Assembly: GCA_028715865.1 (NCBI GenBank)
Contig: JAQUQY010000028.1
Location: 1-11,414, forward strand
Length of the DNA: 11,414 nt
Source of the DNA: Syntrophales bacterium
GTDB taxonomy: Bacteria > Desulfobacterota > Syntrophia > Syntrophales > UBA2210
Direction of reading: 5' to 3'
The notes under the pieces were generated by a model, which ran no database searches, was not told the DNA's origin, and worked only from the letters and a program-made list of their open reading frames with translations. Shown here piece by piece: positions 1-5,619 of the stretch; position 1 is the first letter of the stretch, and the number at the start of each line of letters is the position of its first letter. A program made the translations under genes and the position numbers.

Positions 1-215
1 GGAACAGACAGCTCACGCCTCATAATTTTATAGAGACTGTCGCCCTTTTGAACGCGGTAAATCATGGTTTTTTGACCCTCTGGAGCCATTCTCGAAAAAA
101 ACAGGGTTACTGTTTCTTCAGATGAACAGGATGGAACTGGATTCAATACCACGACCAGGAACGAAATAATAAGTGCTGCAATGATGAAACGCCCTTCGAT
201 CATAGATGCCGCCAT
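1..215 (-). CDS. Exported LysM-domain protein, N-terminal part only
   Basis: The gene runs off the left edge, so only about 71 residues are visible. They begin with a short charged stretch (MIEGR), then a hydrophobic segment at about residues 10-25 (IIAALIISFLVVV), then PVPSC. This looks like a signal peptide, and Cys30 in VPSC could be a lipoprotein site, although Pro at -2 is atypical. At residues 53-64 YRVQKGDSLYKI matches the start of a LysM domain, a family that binds the glycan of peptidoglycan. The protein therefore probably sits in the periplasm or on the outer membrane and holds cell wall; its remaining domains cannot be seen. The 215 start is the first ATG after an in-frame stop. 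The ATG at 203 is an alternative and has GGCGG five bases upstream. The gene diverges from the plus-strand run that starts at 407. Confidence 0.72.
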   Translation of the reverse strand, partial: MAASMIEGRFIIAALIISFLVVVLNPVPSCSSEETVTLFFSRMAPEGQKTMIYRVQKGDSLYKIMRRELSV

Positions 216-406
216 ATAATTTGATTAGCGGGGAATGATATCGCAGCGGCCCCTCTAAGTCAAACTTTGCTGCTTGGCAGGTAATGCCGGAAGACGCTTT
301 GGGTAAACGAATTGCTGTTGCAAAGACATACCAACTGATATACATTGCCTCCAATGTTTTAAATACAGGCAAGGGTTCGTCTGTCCCGGACAGAGAGGAG
401 CCGACC
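216..406. other. Intergenic region between divergent genes
   Basis: This 191-bp gap separates the minus-strand LysM gene from the plus-strand small-protein gene and should hold promoters for both. The best plus-strand candidate is TTGCAA (318-323) with TATACA (339-344), but its 15-base spacer is short, so I do not call it a promoter. An open frame from 284 runs into the 407 gene, but it lacks a ribosome-binding site and does not look protein-like before 407. A short hairpin at 380-394 is listed separately. Confidence 0.5.
380..394 (+). promoter_or_regulatory. Short inverted repeat next to a ribosome-binding site
   Basis: TCTGTC-CCG-GACAGA is a perfect 6-bp inverted repeat with a three-base loop. 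It ends directly against the GAGGAG Shine-Dalgarno sequence (395-400) of the gene at 407. In RNA it would make a small hairpin beside the ribosome-binding site; in DNA it could be an operator half-site pair. Function is unknown. Confidence 0.35.
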
Positions 407-631
407 ATGAGAAATTCCAGTTCCGATACGGCTTTTGTTAAAGATATTCAGGCACGGATGGAAAAGAAAATCCGAGAAAATGAAATCGAAACTATCGAAC
501 ACTGGAAGGAACGGCTTGAAAGGGTGGCAGCCATGAAACCGGAAGGCATAGCATCGCTTCAACTTGAAATTAAAAGAATTTCTTCCATGATGGAAAACAG
601 GATAAGCATTCTTAAAAAAGAAAAGAAATGA
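407..631 (+). CDS. Small coiled-coil protein of unknown function
   Basis: This 74-residue protein is highly charged (many Lys, Glu and Arg), with no signal peptide, membrane segment or Cys. Residues 10-43 and 47-74 look helical with heptad-like hydrophobic spacing (for example IETIEHWKERLERV, then LQLEIKRISSMMENRISIL), suggesting a two-helix coiled coil. I do not recognise the family. The ATG at 407 is chosen because GAGGAG lies six bases upstream and the charged helical sequence starts there. Its stop overlaps the next start as ATGA at 628-631, so it is probably translationally coupled to the HD-domain protein and may be its partner; that last point is inference from position only. Confidence 0.68.
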   Translation: MRNSSSDTAFVKDIQARMEKKIRENEIETIEHWKERLERVAAMKPEGIASLQLEIKRISSMMENRISILKKEKK

Positions 632-1206
632 AGAATATAGTCAACTTTTTGTTTGAAGTCGGAATGCTGCAGAAGACGCCTCGAACAGGATTTCAGTTCC
701 TTGGTTCTGGATGCGAATCCGTATCCGAACACATCCTGAGGACGCTTTATATTGGTTATGTCCTTGCGAAACTCGAACCGGAAGCGGATGAATTGAAAGT
801 TCTTCGCATCTGCCTGATGCATGACCTCCCCGAGGCCCGAACAGGTGACATGAATTACGTCAATAAGAAATACGTCACTGTCAACGAGGAAAAGGCATTG
901 AAGGATCTGACCGACACGCTGCCTTTCGGTGATGAGATCATGTCCACCATGGAGGAGTTCAACGAAGGGGAGACCATCGAGTCATTGATAGCCCGTGATG
1001 CCGATCAACTGGCGCTTATTCTCCAGTTGAAGGAGTATGGCGACCTTGGCAACAAGTACAGCAAGGAATGGATATCCTTCGCCGTGAGAAGACTCCATAC
1101 GGAAAAGGCCAGATCACTGGCTAAGATTATAATGGAGACAGACTCGTCGGAATGGTGGTTTGCCGAAAAAGACGACTGGTGGGTCAATGGAAAAGACCTT
1201 AAGTAA
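628..1206 (+). CDS. HD-domain hydrolase, YfbR/HDDC2-like 5'-deoxynucleotidase
   Basis: The protein has 192 residues, a normal size for single-domain YfbR/HDDC2-type HD phosphohydrolases, which remove phosphate from (deoxy)nucleoside 5'-monophosphates using a divalent metal. The metal ligands are visible in order: His35 in SVSEHILRT, the His65-Asp66 pair in CLMHDLPEARTGD, and an Asp in DADQL (Asp124/Asp126, with 126 the better match to the family). The TGD that follows the HD motif is also typical. It is cytoplasmic, with no signal or membrane segment. The C-terminus is unusually Trp-rich (WW at 176-177 and 184-185). It overlaps the small gene upstream by 4 bases and the TPR gene downstream by 20. 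Family membership is fairly secure; the exact nucleotide substrate is not. Confidence 0.85.
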   Translation: MKNIVNFLFEVGMLQKTPRTGFQFLGSGCESVSEHILRTLYIGYVLAKLEPEADELKVLRICLMHDLPEARTGDMNYVNKKYVTVNEEKALKDLTDTLPFGDEIMSTMEEFNEGETIESLIARDADQLALILQLKEYGDLGNKYSKEWISFAVRRLHTEKARSLAKIIMETDSSEWWFAEKDDWWVNGKDLK

Positions 1207-1996
1207 ACAGATCTTATTGAGTCCCGAGCGATCCATTCTGAGATGCCTGTTAATGGCGGCTATGGCGGTGGCGCTTATAATAACTGTATCCTGCGCCACA
1301 AATCACCGTAATCGGGAAATGGCCGAGATGCACCTGAGAACCGGCATAGCCGGCATAGAGTCAGGAGAATACACTGAGGCCCTGCGAGAATTATTCGAGG
1401 CTAAGCGGCTTAATCCCGATGATTCCCGCATATATTATAATATGGGAGTATCCTATTACGCCCGTGGCTTGATAAAAGACTCTTCCACGGCCTTTTCCCG
1501 GGCCGTGGATTTGAAACCCGATTACTCAGAAGCTTTAAACTACCTTGGCCTTATACGTTTCGAGGAAGGAAACTACCAGGAGGCAATCAGGTTTTTTCAC
1601 AAGGCTCTTTCGAATGTTCTCTATGATACTCCCGAATTCGCGCTGTACAATCTGGGAAGGGCCTGGCGCGAGCAGGGTGACAGAGACAAGTCGTTATCTT
1701 ACTTTGAACAGGCGGCACGGATAAGACCAAACAGAATTCTTCCCGTTATTCATATGAGCACGGGGACGCTCCTTCTTTCCCTTAACCGCCACGATGAAGC
1801 ACTGGCGAACCTCAGAGAGTCTGTAAGGCTCGCGCCCTATGTCGTTGAATTCCGGTTGGCCCTGGGAGAAGCCTATTTGGCGAAGGGCATGAGAAGGGAG
1901 GCGGCGAGGGAATTCCGGCAGATTATCGAAACGGCCCCGGACTCTGATGCCGCGGCGAGAGCGAGGGCCATCCTTACTTCATTGCAGGCGCCTTAG
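1187..1996 (+). CDS. TPR lipoprotein, PilF/PilW-like
   Basis: This is a 269-residue predicted lipoprotein. A hydrophobic stretch at about residues 20-34 is followed by TVSC, with Cys36 as the likely lipidation site. The rest is about six tetratricopeptide repeats starting near residues 45, 80, 114, 151, 187 and 221, recognisable from patterns such as YYNMGVSYYARG, ALNYLGLIRFEEGNYQEAI and ALYNLGRAWREQGD. The layout of lipid anchor plus six TPRs is that of PilF/PilW pilotins, which help the type IV pilus secretin assemble in the outer membrane. No other pilus gene is in the window, so a general TPR scaffold is also possible. The start at 1187 lies inside the HD gene, with GGTGGG just upstream; a longer frame from 1160 has no better ribosome-binding site. 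Confidence 0.8.
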   Translation: MEKTLSKQILLSPERSILRCLLMAAMAVALIITVSCATNHRNREMAEMHLRTGIAGIESGEYTEALRELFEAKRLNPDDSRIYYNMGVSYYARGLIKDSSTAFSRAVDLKPDYSEALNYLGLIRFEEGNYQEAIRFFHKALSNVLYDTPEFALYNLGRAWREQGDRDKSLSYFEQAARIRPNRILPVIHMSTGTLLLSLNRHDEALANLRESVRLAPYVVEFRLALGEAYLAKGMRREAAREFRQIIETAPDSDAAARARAILTSLQAP

Positions 1997-2066
1997 CGTC
2001 CTGTAACCTCTAACTCAATTAAGAAAATAACTGAAGCAATACCGACAATGCGAAGGCGGAGTCACG

Positions 2067-2693
2067 ATGACCATGGCAAACAAGAAAGAAAAAAAGGTAA
2101 AAAAGATCCAGGCAAAAAAAAGCAAACAGAAGCGGAGAATGGGTATCCTCGGAATCATAGTGGCCATCTCTGTCGGTTTTCTCATATTCTTCTTCGTCAC
2201 TCTTTTCGACTCTCTTTACCCGCCCACCACGGGGCAGACGCCCCGAACGCAAACCCAGGAAAAAGAGCAGATGACACTATTCTTCGCCGACCCCAACGAA
2301 AGATTTCTCGTACCCGAAACACGCTACATGACAAGAGAAACGAATCAAGGCGACCAGGCTGCAGCACTGGTTGCAGCATTGATTGAAGGTTCCCGCCAGG
2401 GCGGCATGAAAACAATTCCCTCCGGCGCCGAACTTATAGATGTGAAGATTATGGAAGAGGGTATGGCCGTCGTCAATTTCAAAGAGAATATCATAGATCT
2501 CCATCCCGGAGGCAGCGCAAGCGAAATAATGACCATATTCTCTATCAGCAATACCATTCTCACAAACATTCCCTCCCTGAACCGGGTATTAATAAAAGTG
2601 GAGGGAAAATCGATTCAAACACTGAAAGGTCACATGAATACGGAATCGCCTATCGGCATGAACGAGGAACTTATAATAGAAGAAAGAAGCTGA
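2067..2693 (+). CDS. Membrane-anchored GerMN-domain protein
   Basis: The 208-residue protein has a very basic N-terminus (residues 5-24 mostly Lys/Arg), one membrane helix at about 26-47 and a periplasmic GerMN domain at about 69-190. Family signatures are visible: MTLFFADPNERFLVPETR, then ALVAALIEGS, IPSGAELIDVKI, SISNTILTNIP and a final GKSIQTLKGHMNTESPI. GerMN is named after GerM of spore formers but is widespread in non-spore-forming bacteria, often near cell-wall genes; its molecular role is not established. The start is supported by GGCGGAG about six bases upstream; an ATG two codons later is possible. A 70-bp gap separates it from the TPR gene and 78 bp from the EF-G gene. The lysine-rich head would place the N-terminus in the cytoplasm. 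Confidence 0.85.
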   Translation: MTMANKKEKKVKKIQAKKSKQKRRMGILGIIVAISVGFLIFFFVTLFDSLYPPTTGQTPRTQTQEKEQMTLFFADPNERFLVPETRYMTRETNQGDQAAALVAALIEGSRQGGMKTIPSGAELIDVKIMEEGMAVVNFKENIIDLHPGGSASEIMTIFSISNTILTNIPSLNRVLIKVEGKSIQTLKGHMNTESPIGMNEELIIEERS

Positions 2694-2771
2694 ATGGTCC
2701 TTCCAGGCAAATGATTATAAGAATGGACCGTTATTAGATTTTCTCGGTTTCAAAGAAAAAGGAATCTCCCT

Positions 2772-4802
2772 GTGAGTTCTGCAAAACTCTCAAAAATCAG
2801 AAATATAGGTATCGTGGCTCACATAGACGCGGGCAAGACCACTGTGACGGAAAGGATTCTTTTTTATACCGGCAAGACTCATAAAATGGGAGAAGTGCAT
2901 GACGGAGAGGCGGTCATGGACTGGATGCCACAGGAGCAGGAAAGGGGAATTACCATTACTTCAACAGTAACCGCCTGCCCATGGCGAAATCACGAGATTC
3001 ATCTCATTGACACGCCCGGTCATGTGGACTTCACCATTGAGGTGGAACGGTCCCTTCGCGTTCTCGATGGCGTCGTGGTGGTCTTCTGCGCTGTGGCCGG
3101 CGTGGAGTCCCAGTCTGAGACTGTTTGGCATCAGGCGGACAAGTACGGAGTCCCCAAGCTAGCCTTTATCAACAAGATGGACCGGCTTGGTGCGGATTAT
3201 TTCCGAACAATCGAAACAATGAGAGAACGATTTGCCTCCACACCACTTCCAATCCAGATACCTTTTTTTAAAAACGGAATTTTTCTGGGCTCCATAGACC
3301 TTATCAGGCGCAAATGTCTTACCTGGGATGAGGCGTCCCTTGGTCACAAATATGAATTTAGCGAAATCCCGACGGATCATACAGACGAGGCAGAAGAATA
3401 CAGGGAACAGCTCGTAGAGGGTCTGGCCGAACTTGATGACCGGATCGCTGAATTGTATATAGAGGGAGAGAATATCCCGGAGAGTGAGATAATTGATGCC
3501 CTTCGGCGAGCCGTTCTTTCTCTTAAGGCGGTTCCCGTTCTCTGTGGATCAGCACTTCGAAACAAGGGTGTGCAGCCCGTACTTGACGGAGTGATCGATT
3601 TTCTTCCATCACCTGAAGAAGCTCATCCCGTAAAGGGAGTCAACCCGCTTACTGGTGAAGGAGAGCTCCTTGAAAGCAATAGCAAATCACCTCTGGCGGC
3701 TCTGGCCTTCAAGGTGATGACAGACGAAGGAAGGAAGATAACCTATATTCGAATATACTCGGGACAGATCTCCTCCGGCGACGAGGTATACAACGCGAAC
3801 CAGCGGAAACGTGAAAGGGTGGCCCGACTGATAAAAATGCATGCCAACAAGCGCGAACGGGTAAAAAAGGCCGTCGCGGGAGACATTGTGGTGGCAGTGG
3901 GACTCAAGGACACGGTGACGGGAGACACGCTTTGTGATGAGAAGCATCCAATTCTTCTGGAGAAAATTAAATTTTATGAGCCTGTAATATCAAGGGCCAT
4001 TGAACCGAAAACCCCCGACGACCAGTCCCGTCTGTCGCTTGCCCTGGAAAAGCTCACCGGCGAAGACCCGACCCTGAAGGTAAAGTTTGACGACGAAACG
4101 GCCCAGACCGTCATTTCAGGAATGGGAGAGCTGCATCTCGAAATCGTTATCGACCGCCTCGTTCGTGAGTTCAACACAAATGTAAATGTGGGTAAACCTC
4201 GCGTCGTATATCGCGAAACAATAGAAACCGAGGTGGATTCGGAAGAAATATTCGATAAAAAGCTGGGCGAAAAGAAGCACCATGGCCACGTGGCGCTTAA
4301 ACTGATACCGAATACAAGAAGCGGCGGCATACAGATTATCAACGACACGGATCCGGATGCGCTTCCCTCCCACTATCTGCAGATTATAGAACAGAGTATC
4401 CGTGACACAGCCCTGAGCGGTCCCCTGGCTGGTTATCCCGTTGTTGATGTCATTGTGAGGATAAAAAACGCCTCATACCTTGAGGGGGAGTCTTCCGAAC
4501 TCGGATACCAGGTTGCAGCGTCAACCGCATTTCAGAACGGCATCGCCAAGGGCAAGCCTGTTCTCCTGGAGCCTGTCATGCTTGTCGATATCCTCAGTCC
4601 TGGAGAATTCATGGGCGAAGTAATAGGGAGCATCAATTCCAGGGGTGGCGAAGTTGTAAACATATCACAAGAGATTCCAATCAGTGAAATAAAAGCGAAG
4701 GTTCCCCTGAAACATCTCTTTGGATACTCGACGGACCTGCGTTCACTTACACAGGGGAGGGCCACTTTTTCAATGCGATTTTCCCATTATGATAAACAGT
4801 GA
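2772..4802 (+). CDS. fusA: Elongation factor G paralogue (GTPase)
   Basis: EF-G is a ribosomal GTPase that drives tRNA-mRNA translocation and, in some paralogues, ribosome recycling. All GTP-binding motifs are present: AHIDAGKTT (16-24), ERGITITS (57-64), DTPGH (80-84), NKMD (134-137) and GSA (259-261). Domains II to V follow, including GMGELHLEI (450-458) and the C-terminal FGYSTDLRSLTQGRA. At 676 residues it is somewhat shorter than the usual 690-700. The start is GTG at 2772, with AAGGA eight bases upstream. It does not lie in a rpsL-rpsG-tuf operon, and the tip of domain IV departs from the norm: the conserved His of GSYHDVDSSE is Leu570 here (ASYLEGESSE), and the neighbouring GGVxPxEY loop is also changed. 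It is probably a second EF-G, perhaps of the spdEFG type, rather than the main translocase. Family assignment is certain; the subtype is inference. Confidence 0.93.
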   Translation: MSSAKLSKIRNIGIVAHIDAGKTTVTERILFYTGKTHKMGEVHDGEAVMDWMPQEQERGITITSTVTACPWRNHEIHLIDTPGHVDFTIEVERSLRVLDGVVVVFCAVAGVESQSETVWHQADKYGVPKLAFINKMDRLGADYFRTIETMRERFASTPLPIQIPFFKNGIFLGSIDLIRRKCLTWDEASLGHKYEFSEIPTDHTDEAEEYREQLVEGLAELDDRIAELYIEGENIPESEIIDALRRAVLSLKAVPVLCGSALRNKGVQPVLDGVIDFLPSPEEAHPVKGVNPLTGEGELLESNSKSPLAALAFKVMTDEGRKITYIRIYSGQISSGDEVYNANQRKRERVARLIKMHANKRERVKKAVAGDIVVAVGLKDTVTGDTLCDEKHPILLEKIKFYEPVISRAIEPKTPDDQSRLSLALEKLTGEDPTLKVKFDDETAQTVISGMGELHLEIVIDRLVREFNTNVNVGKPRVVYRETIETEVDSEEIFDKKLGEKKHHGHVALKLIPNTRSGGIQIINDTDPDALPSHYLQIIEQSIRDTALSGPLAGYPVVDVIVRIKNASYLEGESSELGYQVAASTAFQNGIAKGKPVLLEPVMLVDILSPGEFMGEVIGSINSRGGEVVNISQEIPISEIKAKVPLKHLFGYSTDLRSLTQGRATFSMRFSHYDKQ

Positions 4803-4956
4803 GCAGATTCAGCCACTCCATTCCCTTACCCCTACACTCCATTCAGAACGGCTGTTTCTTTCGTGAAACACATGTCTGAAAAACAAATACGGGCACCACG
4901 ACAGACTTCGTCAACCAATCCTTTTCCTTACTTAAAATAAGGATTTTAAACTGGAT

Positions 4957-4977
4957 AAATCAGAAACACTCCCATTG
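4957..4977 (+). promoter_or_regulatory. Conserved upstream box, copy 1
   Basis: AAATCAGAAACACTC followed by CCATTG matches the box at 5286-5306 at 20 of 21 positions. Its last three bases (TTG) begin the proposed -35 element, so it would cover about -53 to -33. That position suits an activator site or UP-like element. Confidence 0.5.
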
Positions 4978-5003
4978 TTTATTCCCCTTGATACCCCTAT
5001 TAT
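4975..5003 (+). promoter_or_regulatory. Putative sigma-70 promoter of small RNA 1
   Basis: TTGTTT (4975-4980) and TATTAT (4998-5003) are separated by exactly 17 bases. The second unit has TTGCAT and TATCAT at the corresponding place with the same spacing. The start of transcription would be near 5010. Confidence 0.45.
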
Positions 5004-5075
5004 TCCATCATAGAAAAGTAGTGTCCTAACAAAAGGGTTCTTTCAAAATATCAGCCTTTTTGGAATTTAAAGCGC

Positions 5076-5132
5076 TTACACCCACCGGTGGGCGGTTTTC
5101 GGTTCCCTCCTTTCCTCCCACCGGTCCCCCCC
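5076..5132 (+). repeat. Direct repeat B copy 1, hairpin with CU-rich loop
   Basis: Positions 5085-5124 are identical over 40 bases to 5416-5455. The segment folds as ACCGGTGGG (5084-5092) with CCCACCGGT (5117-5125), nine pairs closing a 24-base pyrimidine-rich loop. The outermost A-T pair is G-C in copy 2. A C-run follows (5126-5132). The 5' arm also forms a 12-base palindrome CCCACCGGTGGG in this copy only. Confidence 0.88.
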
Positions 5133-5188
5133 TGAATCTGACAGGCGGTCCTCGGCAAACATAATTCACCCGCCTTCAGCTGATATAC

Positions 5189-5233
5189 GAAAAGGAAGGT
5201 TTCGTTGCTGCAACGAAACCTTCCTTTTCTTTT
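5189..5233 (+). terminator. Strong Rho-independent terminator, possibly bidirectional
   Basis: A perfect 19-bp stem (5189-5207 with 5211-5229) closes a three-base loop CTG. The 3' arm ends TTTTC and is followed by TTTT, giving a U-rich tail on the plus strand. The minus strand also leaves the stem through TTTTC, so it could stop transcription from both sides. It ends unit 1. Confidence 0.85.
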
Positions 5234-5285
5234 GCACTATTTTTCCGTCCGTCCCCTGACATGCTTTAAGGTTTTTCTCCAGCTC

Positions 5286-5306
5286 AAATCAGAAACACTC
5301 TCATTG
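5286..5306 (+). promoter_or_regulatory. Conserved upstream box, copy 2
   Basis: This differs from the box at 4957-4977 only at one base (C to T in CACTCYCATTG). The distance from the box to the TTACA that opens repeat B is 120 bases here and 119 in unit 1, so box and hairpin were duplicated together. Confidence 0.5.
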
Positions 5307-5332
5307 CATGTGCAGGGTCATTCTCTTATCAT
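5304..5332 (+). promoter_or_regulatory. Putative sigma-70 promoter of small RNA 2
   Basis: TTGCAT (5304-5309) and TATCAT (5327-5332) have a 17-base spacer, matching unit 1 in position and spacing although the spacer sequences differ. Transcription would start near 5339. Confidence 0.45.
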
Positions 5333-5405
5333 CAAACCATAATGATCTTTGAAGATGTTCTTAAAAACCCGGTCAGCGGGTTGCCAATAAAGCACATCAA
5401 AGGGT

Positions 5406-5465
5406 TTACACCCCGCCGGTGGGCGGTTTTCGGTTCCCTCCTTTCCTCCCACCGGCACCCCCCCC
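5406..5465 (+). repeat. Direct repeat B copy 2, hairpin with CU-rich loop
   Basis: GCCGGTGGG (5415-5423) pairs with CCCACCGGC (5448-5456) around a 24-base loop identical to that of copy 1. Both outer bases differ from copy 1 in a way that keeps the pair (A-T there, G-C here). The repeat core lies 331 bases downstream of copy 1. Confidence 0.88.
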
Positions 5466-5513
5466 TATCTGGAAGAAACTGTTTGGATCTATAAAAAAAT
5501 ACTTGACACCCTT

Positions 5514-5538
5514 TCCTGCCTCCAAGGCGGGATTTTTT
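5514..5538 (+). terminator. Rho-independent terminator of unit 2
   Basis: TCCTGCC (5514-5520) pairs with GGCGGGA (5526-5532), seven pairs with one T-G wobble and loop TCCAA, followed directly by TTTTTT (5533-5538). The T-run gives it a plus-strand direction. Nothing in this gap other than unit 2 needs it, since EF-G ended about 700 bases earlier. Confidence 0.7.
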
Positions 5539-5558
5539 CGTTAATAGTCTCGACATGA

Positions 5559-5590
5559 GAAGAGGGGTGCGGTCACCCGCACCCCTCTTC
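5559..5590 (-). terminator. Hairpin terminator at the end of the hppA operon
   Basis: A perfect 14-bp GC-rich stem (5559-5572 with 5577-5590) closes a four-base loop TCAC, 29 bases beyond the hppA stop. There is no strong T-run directly after it on the minus strand, so it may act with Rho or mainly protect the 3' end. Confidence 0.7.
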
Positions 5591-5619
5591 GTCACGTCAT
5601 TTGCAGCGTCAGTTGTAGC

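Larger units (their letters stand above)
5010..5233 (+). ncRNA. Putative small RNA 1 with anti-Shine-Dalgarno loop
   Basis: The proposed transcript is about 224 nt. Both ends are predicted: the start from the promoter at 4975-5003 and the end from the terminator at 5189-5233. It contains, in order: a possible AAAAGG/CCTTTT stem; the conserved hairpin 5084-5125, whose loop holds CCTCCTTTC (5106-5114); a run of seven C; a hairpin at 5138-5179 (CTGA and AGGCGG pairing with CCGCCT and TCAG, one bulged C); and a 19-bp terminator stem. Parts of the 5' half align weakly with unit 2. CCUCCUUUC is also the sequence of the 16S rRNA 3' tail in many bacteria, so the loop could pair with mRNA Shine-Dalgarno sites. 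Analogous CU-rich hairpin RNAs are known in Alphaproteobacteria (CcsR, 'cuckoo' RNAs), but I do not claim homology. No known family is recognised. Confidence 0.5.
5339..5538 (+). ncRNA. Putative small RNA 2 with anti-Shine-Dalgarno loop
   Basis: The proposed transcript is about 200 nt. It contains a short hairpin AACCCG-GTCAG-CGGGTT, the conserved hairpin 5415-5456 with CCTCCTTTC at 5437-5445, a run of eight C, an A-rich stretch and a terminator. It parallels unit 1 in order and spacing. Outside the box and hairpin the two units have diverged, so the segments that stayed the same are probably under selection. A 50-codon frame (5342-5494) crosses it, but unit 1 has one base fewer at the start of the repeat, which shifts the frame through the conserved core; this favours an RNA over a peptide. 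Confidence 0.5.
4803..5619. other. 817-bp convergent intergenic region with two tandem units
   Basis: The region lies between the stop codons of the EF-G and hppA genes. At 4803-4956 I see only weak structures: a 6-bp hairpin at 4853-4870 (TGTTTC/GAAACA), a 7-bp one at 4917-4945 (AATCCTT/AAGGATT) that might end EF-G transcription, and a 10-base direct repeat CACTCCATTC (4814-4823 and 4835-4844). From 4957 to 5538 two related units lie in tandem, described below as putative small-RNA genes. The hppA terminator follows at 5559-5590. No protein gene is convincing. Confidence 0.7.

Noticed and set aside
2048..2386. A 112-codon frame overlapping the GerMN gene.
   Set aside because: It is an out-of-frame reading of the GerMN gene, whose domain signatures are clear in the other frame.
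5085..5455. Reading the repeat on the minus strand as a CsrB-like RNA with GGA motifs in the loop.
   Set aside because: Both promoters and the T-run of the second terminator point to the plus strand, and a Csr-type RNA would normally carry many GGA hairpins.
5076..5465. The repeat as part of a CRISPR array, REP element or insertion-sequence end.
   Set aside because: There are only two copies about 330 bases apart, in direct orientation, with no target-site duplication or transposase. The conserved promoters and terminators fit small-RNA genes better. A REP-like family elsewhere in the genome cannot be excluded from this window.
5342..5494. A 50-codon plus-strand frame across unit 2 (MIFEDVLKNPVSG...).
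   Set aside because: It has no ribosome-binding site, and a one-base difference at the start of the repeat puts the identical core in another frame in unit 1. The hairpin, not a peptide, is what is conserved.
5503..5508. A perfect TTGACA -35 box.
   Set aside because: Seventeen bases on there is only GC-rich terminator stem and no -10-like sequence, and the position is inside unit 2 just before its terminator.
5332..5595. An 87-codon minus-strand frame downstream of hppA.
   Set aside because: It starts inside the hppA terminator stem, runs through another terminator and the repeat, has no ribosome-binding site and resembles no protein.
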